64,000 nt of DNA. Source: Bretschneidera sinensis (taxonomy: Eukaryota; Streptophyta; Magnoliopsida; Brassicales; Akaniaceae). The first letter of the stretch is position 1. Each line of letters opens with the position of its first letter. The notes under the pieces were generated by a model, which worked only from the letters and a program-made list of their open reading frames with translations, made no database searches and was not told where the DNA came from. The stretch is from assembly GCA_023935145.1 (NCBI GenBank), contig CM043700.1:100606400-100670399 (forward strand), read 5' to 3'. This document shows positions 53,913-64,000 of the stretch, piece after piece. The position numbers and the translations under genes are program-made.

Positions 53913-55928
53913 TGATAAGAGTCATAAAATGCATCTAAACAATACTTAATTGTTAACACTTTAGGGTTAATCTCAGTCGTAATCGCACTTTTAAATGTTG
54001 ATAACTCTAAAGTGTTATTAATAAATCATTGACTTAATTCGATGCATTTTCAGGTGCGTTGAGTACAAAAGAGATGATAAAGCAATCCATGTTTAAAGCA
54101 CCAAAAGATCTTGGGTGTCGGTGCTCGTTTTTGTCCAAGGTTTAGACATTTCCAAAAATGATTTAAAGATAATTAAAAGTCTAAACCAAGGTTGGAACAA
54201 TAAAGTACATTGAGTTGAAAGACTGCACACAAGTGTGTGCATCACTTTGGAACAAGTTAAGGGTAGGCACACTAGTGTGTGCACTTCTGCATACAAGCTG
54301 AAGGTGTTTCACTGAATTGCCAGAATTTCCTGTACAGATCAATCAACTTTGCAGATTAAACTGTATTGATGTAGGAAGAACCAGGAGATGAGCTATATAT
54401 GCCTAGAAAGATCCGGAAGTCTATTTTCTGGAGAATTTTACGGTTCGGAAAAAGGATTTTTCTAGTGAAAGTTATGACAGTTTTAGCGGAAACAGTTCAG
54501 GGCCTCCAGAACAATGCCCAGCGCCTCACCTCTCACTGTCCAGCGCCCCAGCGCCCAGGAAAACAAGAACCAGCGCCTAGGCGCCCATGAACCAGCGCCC
54601 CAGCGCCCAGGCAAACAAGAACCAGCACCTAGGCGCCCAGGAACCAGCGCTGCGCCCCTCAGCCATCAGCGCCGCGCCCCTCAGCCATCAGCGCCGCGCC
54701 CCTCGCCAGCTGCACCTTTACTTTCCAGCGCCCAGGCGCACACTTGGACACGCGCACATGCTGCTGGACCCACCTTCACGTTCCAGCCTTCACTTTCCAG
54801 CGCCCGGGTGCACGCTCAGACAAAGCCAGCAGCGCGCACATGCTGCTGGACCACCTTCACGTTCCAGCTTTCACTTTCCATCACGTTCCAGCTTTCACTT
54901 TCCAGCAGTGCGCACATGGACTCCAATTCAGACTCAAATTAGAGCTGTGCAAAGACAGCTCTCCCTCGTGGGCTATAAATATATGCTTAAGGTTTGCAGC
55001 CAAGGGGGAGCTCGGGGAGAAAAATAAAGACAGTTTTTGATAGATAAAAATTGAAGAAGTTTTTAGCATTTCGTTTAAGTTTTCGTAAGTTGGAAATCAA
55101 GGAGAGAACATCCACATTGTTCTTCCACCTTGAGCTCCATGGCCAAGAAATCAAGGGGAGAACATCTATATTGTTTTTCCACCTTGAGTTTCATGGCTAA
55201 CTAATCATCAAACAAGGGAAAGGGATGAATCCTTAGGGTTTTATTGTTCCTTATTTCCTGTTCTTGATTCATTTGTATGGACTTTTTGTTAAAACATTGT
55301 CTATGATTTACTCTTTGATTAATTAAGAAGGATTTGAGTTCATGTGATAGCTGTATTCTATATTCTTCTTCTTTTAGTTTCTTTCAATCCGGTGATTGCA
55401 TCCTTCTACTCCACATAAGTCTAGTCAAGCTTTTCTTATGTCAAGTTGTTTGGATGTAATTGATTTCGGTATATTTATCTTATAGATCGGCCATTACTGT
55501 GATATCATTATTGCAATATATAGTCGTTTCTTGCTAATCTATAAGATAAATCATGTGTGCTTGAATTGAAATCAAAGAGTAATTTTTAGCAATTATATTA
55601 GAGATATAAATGTGCTTGATTGAATAATTTTCGATTGCCGGTTTAGGATGTGAAACTTGCAATCGAGATAAAAATTTGAATCAAGAGTGGAAATAGGAAA
55701 CGAACCTAAGGAGGATTCCCGAAACCTTGTTATTTCTTATTTATATTCTTCGTTATATTCACACAACTCTTTTACACAATATTGCATTATCAAAACTCAT
55801 ATTCTCTCACTTAATCATTGTCGTTAGTGGTAAAGTTTATAACTTCTTTCGTAATTAACTTGTTTCCCTGTGGAATCGACACCCCAAAACTATACTACAA
55901 TAACCGCTTTATGTTTTGGGCGTAATCA
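53913..55928 (+). repeat. GYP-A 3' LTR
   Basis: It is 2016 bp, the same length as the 5' LTR, with about 17 base differences by eye and no indels. TATAAATA is at 54974-54981 and the GC-rich array at 54512-54922. It ends GGCGTAATCA and is followed by AATTTTGACAAACTGC. The first seven of these bases also follow the 5' LTR. Confidence 0.95.
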
Positions 55929-55943
55929 AATTTTGACAAACTG

Positions 55944-57038
55944 CAAATTGAAGAATAATAGAATTTTTGTTCCTGTTTGAAAGTCTAATTAATTTTGTGC
56001 TAATTATGTTGTTGGGAACTCGAAAGCTACAAGACATCTTCAGTTCTTTCTCGAAGTTAATATAGATATGGTGAAGATCTGTTCACTGGCCTTTTTCCCC
56101 AACATCATAAGTTGGTAGATAAGAGAGATCCCTAATTGAACTAGTATATTTAGGTGGCTGAAAATGGTTATGCAATTTACTTTCTCTTCAAAATATTTAT
56201 CAAATTAGCTTAAAATAGTTGGTACTTTTTACAAGAAAATCATCCTAGTGTAGTAGCTATTTAAAACCTGTAGAGGATCATTAGCATTGGATAGAGTACA
56301 GACATAAAAAATATGCATTATCTAGTCTTACTATCAATTTTATACACATGATGAGGTGAAGTACCCAAAGTTCTCCAGCTACTAAACTTGTCATTATGTT
56401 CCTTTTCCTTTTAGCCATGAAATATTATCTTTATGTTCAAATTTCAATACAAAGATTTTGAATGATTAATGCTATAGTTTTAGAAGCTACCCTTCCACTC
56501 ATAAGAGATCTTTGTTGTCAATTTATTCTACATAGGATAGTTAAAATGGGCCTTGGTTTTGATGGTTGGACATATAGTTTGTGTTTTTTGTTAATATTAT
56601 ATGTAGAGAGAACTTTTGTTAAGTGAAAATCTAGTGAGATGAAATCTTATGATCTGTGGTCAAATCATAAAGATTTTCTTTGCGAATTTTCTAGATATAA
56701 TGTGAATAAAAAAAAATCTTATGAGATTCTTGTCTTAAGTATCATAATCATCGTTGCTAATTAGGTAGGGACCACATCTTGTGCACCATAGGGGAAAGGC
56801 CTATAGCAAGCCCAACACTTGTCGCACTCATGATTGTGAGCTCACTTTTGGTTAGTTTTAGATGGAGGTTTTGACAAACTACTTTTTAAGGCACAAATTA
56901 TGAAATTAGATGATTTATTAACACATGCAAATATCTAATATAAGAATTTAAGTTGTCAAATAATCGACCTTAGCTATTAGTGTTGTTGGTTCAGTGATCA
57001 TGATTTTTATTAATAAGAACTTTGATGACACATCATGT
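55944..57038. other. Unannotated DNA on the right of GYP-A
   Basis: It is AT-rich. I see no coding frame above chance, no LTR and no repeat. It continues the sequence at 41734-42310 and is the best candidate for non-repetitive DNA in the right half. Confidence 0.3.
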
Positions 57039-59559
57039 GTAACGACCCATCTTGAGTGGGCCTTACTTGGAATGGCTCCATTACCATTCAGCTCTGAGTA
57101 CCTCACTTTATACTAAGTAATCATACAAATTTATAATTTATAACAACAAACTTGTTGAATACAAGGTCAAACTACACATACAACTTGCAAACCTAAACAA
57201 TCTTACAATACAAAATTTATCACAATTTTTAAACTTTATAAAGACTTAAATAAAAGGGCACTCTCCCCTATCAACTAGCTTCTGCATTTCCTTTACAACA
57301 ACTAAACCACAACCACAAATTTAATTCCCAACAAAACCCAAAGAATGAGGATGCCATGATCAACGACCTCAAAAAAAGACTTCCTTTGACTTTGACCTGA
57401 AACTCCGATATTTTCTTGAAATGTTAGTAAAATAAAATAGTGAGCTAAAAAGCTTAGTGAGAAATACGCTACTAAAAGTAATCATATCAAAAGAAAATTT
57501 TCGTTTTACTTATAACTATAGTATATAACTCATCATATAAACAGTAAAAAAATAGATGTTGAGTTTCCTCCAAGTGCCTGGCCAAACACAACAACTGCCT
57601 CTCATGGGCCCATCTTGTAAATACGTCTAACCATCCATAGAATGAACATGATGAAATGCATTGCTATGCATTGTATGTTTATTTTCTTTACTTAATCATC
57701 TCATCTCATATCACTTTGCTTCCAATTCATTTTTCATCATATATATAAATGTTACATACCCCTTTCATTGGGTAATTCCAATCATTTACAATCAATAAAT
57801 CAATATAAGCATTCTAAATAAAATTTCATACAACACATATGTCAAATATGACTATTCGTTTCCCATTTTAAATTCTTTTCCTTTCCTTAGGTTAATTATA
57901 ACACAACGAAGACGTCTTCTCATGTACTGGTATATTTTGCATTTTTTTCATATTCTCGGATCCTCTCCACCTAAATAATAATCTACTCTAGGTGGGGTCC
58001 TACCATCCCCTCCACCTAGGTAATAACCTAATCTAGGTGAGTTCATATTATTCTCAGATCCCCTTCACCTAAGTATCAACCTATTCAAGGTGGGGTCCTT
58101 CCACTCCAATATCAATTTCAGATCCCCATCATCTAGATCACAACCTACACTAGGTGGGGTACTTTCATTCCAATATCAATCTCATATCCCCTTCACATAG
58201 GTCACAACCTTCACTAGGTGGGATACTTTTATTTTCAATATCATTCTTTTCCATAATATCATTATAAATCATGTCCATGCAATGCATTAATAATATCACT
58301 AATTTCAAACACAAAATCCACAATCGTTTGTATCATAATCATTCCATCCACAATAATTATAAAAGTATCATGATATTCCTGTCATCACTCTTTATGCATC
58401 TACAGACCACTAGAAATTATTATCTAATTATCAATGCATTTCCATAATCATTTATCACATTACACTTACTAAGAGTAAGGTAAAAATCACCTTAATAGCA
58501 CTGAGTGCTATTCTTGAGCTTTTTCCCTGCCTTTCCTACGTTCTTCTACCACACCTAAATCATATAATATTTAGTACAACAATCCAAGAAGTATGTGAAA
58601 TTCATATTTATACTTAACAACAAAAATAATCAAAATAAGAACTATGTTTCAATTTGTTCTCCTTAGTTTACCTACTCATTCCTAACTTTGCTTCTTTCCA
58701 AACCTCATTATTTAACAAGCATCTACCTTTAATTTAGTAACTCCTACAGCCAAAGAAACCATACCAACTTAATTTTTTTTACACACCAAGATGTCAAGTT
58801 CATAAAATGAATAATTCCCCAACACGTACTAATTTAGAGACTTCGCTTTTAACTCTAAAAAAAATTAAACTTTAAGCAAGTTCATAAGTTCTATAAATCT
58901 ATAACTTTACACATTCATATATTATCAAACTTTCTATTTACATAGTCATCATTTCCCAATTTTCAACTTAACTAAAAATCTTCAAGGCTATAATTATTCA
59001 TCTATATAATTCTTTCACAACTTATTTTATCACTTAAATCCTCCAAATTTAGAACTTTCCTCTTTGTTCTAAGCAAGTTTTAAGCTTTAAGCAAATTCAA
59101 GTCACACAAATCCACATATATTAGTAAACTCTCTATTTCACATACTAATTATTCCTCAAACTCTAACTTAGAGAATTTATTCAAGACTTTTAACTTTATA
59201 GAAGTATTCTTCTAAACACTTAATTTCAACAAGAAAGTCTTTTAATCAAAGAGATTCATTTAATTCCAACAAGGTTTTATACTTCAAACCTGGTACTTTC
59301 ATTTTTAACATCCAATACAAGATTAAGCAAAACCACAGAAAATTTCAAAATTTTCAAACCAATAATCTGCTTCGATGTCATGATTGAATTGGCTACTTAA
59401 GTATTTTTTACTTTTGTAAAAACTTGCTAAAGCATTTGTATATATACCTTAAAAGCATTTTTGAGTATAAAAATATATTGATTTGTATATATGTTGTAAT
59501 AGGTTAAAATTAAGATGATTAATTATTTATTTAAATACAAATTGTTTCAATTTAATGAA
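57039..59559 (+). repeat. Possible degraded LTR-like repeat
   Basis: It begins TGTAACGACCCATC, a start I associate with some plant gypsy LTRs, and has agtgagctaaaaagcttagtg-like text. A short tandem repeat lies inside it at 57958-58245. The 3' end is not clear. The rest is AT-rich with no gene. This is a weak call. Confidence 0.3.
57958..58245 (+). repeat. Tandem repeat, about 64-bp unit, five copies
   Basis: Copies start near 57958, 58006, 58057, 58121 and 58185. The last three have a 64-bp period; the first two are shorter. Each contains CACCTA...TAGGTGG (or a near form), which can fold as a hairpin of about 7 bp. Confidence 0.75.
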
Positions 59560-60141
59560 TCAAACCCATTTAGCAACGATGCACTAAACCTATTTCAAAA
59601 AGGAAACTTGTTGCGTACACGTGTTCCGCAATGGCCACGAGTCGTTGCGTAAACCTGTAACACAACAACTTGTAGTCGTTGCATAAATGTGTACTGCAAT
59701 GACACGTGGTCGTTGCTAAACCAAGCCCACAACAACACGTGGTCATTGCGTAAACCAAGCCTAAATGATAAGTAGTCATTGATTAAATATGTATCGCAAC
59801 AACACACGGTCATTGCATAAACCTGTACCGTAACAAAAAATGGTTGTTGCATAATCAAATACTGCAACGACACATGGTTGCTATGTAAACTTGCATCGCA
59901 ACGTAAACAACTCGTTGTTAAATAGTGTTTTGTAACGACATAACATTTTTCGCAACGATCTTTTCCGTTGTCAATTTGGACAAATTTTTTATTATTAATT
60001 ATTGACAACGACAATTGTTTTGCGATGGTCATTTGTCGTTTCAAATAATAAGATATCGCAATGATAACTTACTCATTGTGAAATACTTTACGTAACAAGC
60101 GATGCAACGAATTTTTTTTGTTGCTAAAACGCTTTGGCTGC
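59560..60141. repeat. Subterminal-type repeat array (CACTA-like)
   Basis: About 59620-59900 is made of imperfect units of about 33-36 bp, such as GTGGTCGTTGCTAAACCAAG and GTGGTCATTGCGTAAACC. GCAACGAC/GTCGTTGC words occur in both orientations through to 60120. Such dense inverted words are typical of the subterminal regions of CACTA elements, but no terminal CACTA end or transposase is seen here. The copia LTR at 60142 cuts it. Open frames of 149 and 69 codons here are repeat-driven. Confidence 0.45.
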
Positions 60142-60400
60142 TGCTGGAATATCACCTTTGCAAGAATCCCAGGTTATGATCTTTCCAAAGACCCAAATCC
60201 AGAATGATTTGTACTAGAACAAGAATTAAACCATAAAGAGAAAATTCAAGCAATTGTTATCGAGGTTTGGAAATTTTCCTACGTCCCCGTGAGCTCCTCC
60301 GAGCTCTCTGCACTAAATCAATGAAGTTCTTACAATTACAGCAACACCCCTTCAAGAACCCTCTTATTCTTGAAGACTGAAAGAAGAGAAAAGAAAGAGA
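60142..60400 (-). repeat. Copia LTR fragment
   Basis: It matches the first 250 bp or so of the COP-K LTR as read on the plus strand (TGCTGGAATATCACC, then the GAGCTCCTCCGAGCTCTCTG block). It stops at 60400 where the GYP-5 LTR begins, so it was cut by that insertion or by a deletion. Confidence 0.8.
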
Positions 60401-61673
60401 TGGTGGGTGTCGAATCCAACAAATAATAATATTCTCACTCTCAAACAATACAAATTGTAACAGTGATGAGCAAGGTCGTATCCATAGAGATTGGGTAGAT
60501 GTATTTTAATGAAAATTAAAGCAAAGAAAAATGGGGGTTTGAAATTTCGAAGTAAAACAAAAGAGAAAGCAATTATAATCAACTAAAAACTAAGGAGAAA
60601 TCAATATCAGGCAAATATCCAACCAAAGGTATAATTTCAGAATTGGTTCAGAGAATTGATCACAGATAGAAGGATAAAATCTTCTATTCTTCACTAAATT
60701 GGTTATGGTTGTTAACAAGCTCTAACAACCTATCTCTCCTTACTTTCTCGATAACCAAAACAAGCTCTTTGATTACTTCCCTTGTTAATAAACAATCCTA
60801 AACAAGCTCTTAGGATTTAATCTATCGACAGCATTAATAATTAGAGAGACTACCAATTCTAGCCAACAAATACACAAGCTCGATTCATTTAGACTAGGTT
60901 ATATATCCCCATAACATAAAGCGAAAATCTCTCTATAATCAACTTTGTTATTTTACCACTAATATTATAACAATTAAACAATTACGGATTTAAAGTCCTA
61001 AATCGCAATTTATTGACCTGATAATTGAACAACAGGCCCTTTGCATCAATCAACCAAGACAATAATTTTTAATAAACACAGAAGATATATAAATAGAGAA
61101 GAAATAAAAGAGCAATGAAAATTATTTAGATCTCACAATTCTTGAAGAACCAAAACTTCAATTATCCTTCAGCCGGAAGAAAATTATTTAGCTACTCATA
61201 ATTAAAAGAAAACCTAAAGAAAAGAGAAGAGGAATTTTCTGTTCAACAGCTGCGCCTTCTATCCGAGATCCCCTTTTCTTTCAGCTAGGGTTAGTATTTA
61301 TAACTTTCAAAACCCGTGGGCTGGCACTGCAGCGCCAACTTCTCGGTGCCACAACTCCAAGTTACTACCCAATTTTCACATATTATCACTATTTCAGTGC
61401 TGCAGCTTCAACTTTCTGGCGTTGCAGCTTCATCTTTCTGTCCTCTTTTCACAATTATCGCTATTTCAGCACTGCAGCTTCAGCTTTCTGGCGCTGCAGC
61501 TTCCACTTTCTGTCTAATCTTCACAAATCTCTTGATTTTGAATTCAATTTGATTTAACTCCTCAATATACTCTACAAAATACGAAACATAATCAAAATCC
61601 AAGATTTAAGAAATTATAACTATTAAAACATGACGAAATATAACAAACATATAGACATTATGAGTTCTTATCA
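60401..61673 (-). repeat. GYP-5 3' LTR
   Basis: About 1273 bp. On the minus strand it begins TGATAAGAACTCATAATG next to a G-rich tract and ends near ACACCCACCA. A TATAAATA box lies at 61302-61295 on the minus strand. Repeats of CTGCAGCTTCAACTTTCTGG-like text lie at 61400-61515. The exact 5' end on the plus strand (60401) is inferred from the end of copia text. Confidence 0.7.
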
Positions 61674-61711
61674 AATTCCCCCACACTTAAAAAATGTTTG
61701 TCCTCAAGCAT
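61674..61711 (-). promoter_or_regulatory. GYP-5 terminal polypurine tract with hairpin
   Basis: On the minus strand the tract AAGTGTGGGGGAATT (61688-61674) abuts the LTR. Just upstream is the stem ATGCTTG-AGGA-CAAACAT (61711-61694, one G-T pair). It is the same hairpin-then-tract order as in GYP-A. Confidence 0.7.
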
Positions 61712-63019
61712 ACAATAGCTCAAGTTCGTCACCTTTTCTTATCCTCGTTCCTTCTTCTACCTTTACTCATCCTCTATAACCTAAATTATCATGCCTTAAA
61801 GATTTAAATCTAAAAACAAATAAGAAACGAACAATTTCATTGTGTAAATTCTTATAAACCACACCATGAATAATCACCTCAATGATCTTCTCGAAATCAA
61901 AATGCAATAGGATCTAACACCCTCTCATTGGATTCACTCAATACGCTCAAAGTGTTTAGGGTATCAATGAACTCTCAAGTCAAAACATAAAAGATCTTTA
62001 CCGTAAGCTTTCTAATATATCACATCAATGGATTGAATTGAATGCAAAGAATCTAAGGGTCTTAAATGGGTTGTAACGGGGCTTAGGTAAGGTGTGGTGA
62101 GAAGGGATTTTTAGGTACTTTTATCAAATGAATTATACCAACTTCTCCACACAAAGCATAACCCAATAATGTCAAATATTTTCTTCAATCAATTCACTTC
62201 CAAACAACTTTTCTCTCTTTTTGGCAGCTTTTTTTTTTTTTTTTGCCGCTTACTTTCTTTTTTCTTTTTTTTTCTTTTTTTTTGAACAATACCAGGCACT
62301 TGTAACTTGAATCACTTTATTCCCAGCATCTTTTAATCCTTTCAAAGATAATTTGAAGCTTCATGTGAACAAGCTAGTACGATCCTTCAATTCAAGGTTC
62401 AAAAGAGGGAAAACGACAAAAGAATGGGTTGACATTGCTTATACCATGGTTAACTTCCAACAAAAAGGCTAAGGTTCAAAATTGGTTTTCTACAGTAAAA
62501 ATCAAGGTAGGCTTTTTAAGAAAGTTAAATGGCTTCACCTAAATGCCCTTATTAATTCAGTGCATCTAATTCAACAATGTAGTTTCTTGACATGCATAAC
62601 AAAGCAAGTTCTAGAAAAATCAACTATGTATGACAATCACTCAATTAAGAAAATGGAGCATAATATAATATGAATGCTCATTGGCTCAAAAGCGCACAAA
62701 AAAGGTCATGTGCATTAGATCCCACACACTTTTCATTCAATCAATCATCAAGAGCAATTAATCACTGTGTAGTAAATAAGAATTCAACCATTCATGCTAA
62801 TCCCTTATTATGCCTCAATTTATCTCAATAATTCACAACAATCCAGATCATTTAAGACAAGCGTCGTCAGAATCTAGAATTCAGAAGAGAATGATCACAA
62901 ATAAGGACTAAAGTATCACTTGGATTTTTGAAAATTTTATTGAAAAATGATGCAAAAATTTGGTCAAAATGGAGCTAAAAGTGAAGTTCAAAGTAAAATC
63001 AAATTCATATGTCATCGAC
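61712..63019 (-). other. GYP-5 3' non-coding region
   Basis: I see no gene. There are T-rich runs at 62229-62283. No ORF3 relative is found between the pol end and the LTR in this element. Confidence 0.4.
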
Positions 63020-63059
63020 CCTCCCCCACACTTAATCCATACATTGTCCTCAATGTATC
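63020..63059 (-). promoter_or_regulatory. GYP-5 second polypurine tract with perfect hairpin
   Basis: On the minus strand the perfect inverted repeat ATACATTGAGGACAATGTAT (63059-63040; 8-bp stems, AGGA loop) precedes AAGTGTGGGGGAGG (63033-63020). It lies 1.35 kb upstream of the terminal copy of the same module. Confidence 0.65.
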
Positions 63060-63513
63060 AAAAATAGATGCTCAAAAACTATAAAAGAACAAGAGCAAGT
63101 AGAAAACTCCCCTAAAAATGTTGAGCATCAACCAAGATATCAGTCACGTGCTTGGGGGTGAAGGTGGTGTGAATCCCATCTAAGCAAGGAAAGTTGTCAT
63201 GTTCCTGTCCATTCTGGCAACTTGGTCTTCGAGTCTTGCAAGCTGATTTAACAATTTTTTTTTCTGGTTTGTTCCCCAATTTCATGAATCAAGATTTTCC
63301 ATAAGAGGTGCCCATGGGTTACGAAAATCATCTTCTACCAAAAAAAATTGGAAAGAAAATCAAATGCACTTCGAAAAATGATAAAAATAAAATAAAATAA
63401 AAATAATCTAAATAGAAGAAAAAGGAATAAAGAAAACAAGGAAAATAAGACAAAAAGTTGGGTTGCCTCCCAAAAACGCCGTTCTTTAACGTCTTTGGCT
63501 AGATGTTGCCGAT
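63060..63513 (-). other. GYP-5 region between pol and second tract, conserved hairpin at 63488-63507
   Basis: It contains GGTTGCCTCCC (63460-63470) and the inverted repeat AACGTCTTTGGCTAGATGTT (63488-63507, one G-T pair). These match 28914-28948 in GYP-C and 7270-7315 in GYP-0. No gene is visible. Confidence 0.5.
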
Positions 63514-64000
63514 TTATGGCTCTTGGAGAATAGTTGTGGATGATTGAGGGTCAAACGTCCCCATGATGTAGTGTTTTAATCTATGCCCATTGACCTTGAA
63601 AGTCGCCTTGTTTTTCTTGTGTCGTATTTCAACGGCGACAAAAGGTGATACACTTATCACGGTGTATGGTCCAGTCCACCGAGATTTCAGCTTTCCTGGA
63701 AATATATACCTTCTTAGGACTTCCAGCAACCATTCTTCCATTTTACCTGTCAATGAAGAAGATATTATAATGGAGAAAACATTTTTCTCTAAATAAACAT
63801 ATTTCAAATGAGCAAGTAAAGTTTTCAATTCAGTTATTATTATTTGTTCTTCTGGCACTTCTTTTCCCATTTCAGACTCAAAGTTCCTTACTTCTTCTTG
63901 GATGATGAGTTCTTCAGTGGTAGCAGTCCCTTCAAGAGTGAAATACTTGCTAAGTATAACTTTAAGCTTATCATCATCAATTGGATCAAAGATTTCCTGT
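63514..64000 (-). pseudogene. GYP-5 pol with internal deletion, runs off the right edge
   Basis: The open frame runs from the window edge to 63514. It has LKTLLAHLKYVYLEKN and EEWLLEVLRR, the linker between protease and RT. These are joined in frame, near 63700, to FPGKLKSRWTGPYTVISV and VNGHRLKHYI, the integrase C-terminus. So RT, RNase H and most of integrase are deleted without breaking the frame. Upstream text (FDPIDDDKLKVILSKYF) continues without stops to the edge. It may be a small gag-protease-type product of a non-autonomous element. Confidence 0.8.

Larger units (their letters stand above)
42311..55928 (+). mobile_element. GYP-A: complete young Athila-like Ty3/gypsy element
   Basis: It is 13,618 bp, with two 2016-bp LTRs that differ at about 17 positions by eye (0.8 percent). 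The order is 5' LTR, primer site, gag, protease, RT, RNase H, integrase, spacer, ORF3, three polypurine tracts, 3' LTR. Gag-pol is one frame of about 1825 codons with a single internal TAA. The integrase ends without a chromodomain and there is one RNase H, which fits Athila and not chromovirus or Tat. CAAACTG occurs just before the 5' LTR (42304-42310) and at 55937-55943, eight bases beyond the last LTR CA, probably covering the 5-bp target duplication AACTG. Confidence 0.93.

Noticed and set aside
57958..58245. Possible CRISPR-like array
   Set aside because: Only five imperfect direct copies with no constant repeat plus unique spacer pattern, in a plant genome full of retroelements.
59570..60044. 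Minus-strand frames of 69 and 149 codons
   Set aside because: They translate the subterminal repeat array; the repeated residues follow the 33-bp unit.

Overview
The window is a retrotransposon graveyard from a flowering plant, most likely a dicot. The evidence is the elements themselves: several Ty3/gypsy families of the non-chromovirus (Athila-like) type with a tRNA-Asp-type primer site and an extra ORF after pol, a Ty1/copia element with a tRNA-iMet primer site, a hAT-type element with an 8-bp target duplication, and a CACTA tnp2 fragment. I find no intact host gene, tRNA, rRNA or CRISPR array. Species cannot be read from this sequence.

Layout, with the names used below. 1-1895: left end of a minus-strand gypsy element (GYP-1: gag piece, primer site, LTR). 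1896-3884: unannotated DNA, then a CACTA transposase pseudogene. 3885-4748: truncated LTR2, which interrupts the transposase. 4749-40742: GYP-0, an old minus-strand Athila-like element broken up by later insertions. It holds a solo LTR (8566-9943, TSD GCAGG) and the copia element COP-K (13596-38661, TSD CTAAG). COP-K holds two related gypsy elements, GYP-B (15094-25561) and GYP-C (25914-34921, TSD ATCCC). GYP-C holds a hAT element (29179-30931). The result is a six-level nest: CACTA, LTR2, GYP-0, COP-K, GYP-C, hAT.

40743-41733 is a lone copia LTR. 42311-55928 is GYP-A, a complete and young plus-strand element: 2016-bp LTRs, gag-pol in one frame except for one TAA at 47610, an intact 386-aa ORF3, and terminal cis elements. 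It sits in unannotated DNA (41734-42310 and 55944-57038). 57039-60141 holds LTR-like DNA with a 64-bp tandem repeat and a CACTA-type subterminal repeat array. 60142-64000 is a copia LTR fragment followed by the 3' part of another minus-strand gypsy element (GYP-5) that runs off the right edge.

In GYP-A the parts form a replication unit. Gag would build the particle, the protease would cut the polyprotein, RT/RNase H would copy the RNA from the primer site and the polypurine tract, and integrase would insert the DNA. ORF3 has no known function. The most interesting signals are non-coding: hairpins just upstream of polypurine tracts, repeated in several families; evenly spaced extra polypurine tracts after ORF3; a spacer before ORF3 that copies the layout of the LTR promoter; and a GC-rich palindromic cassette found in both copia and gypsy LTRs.
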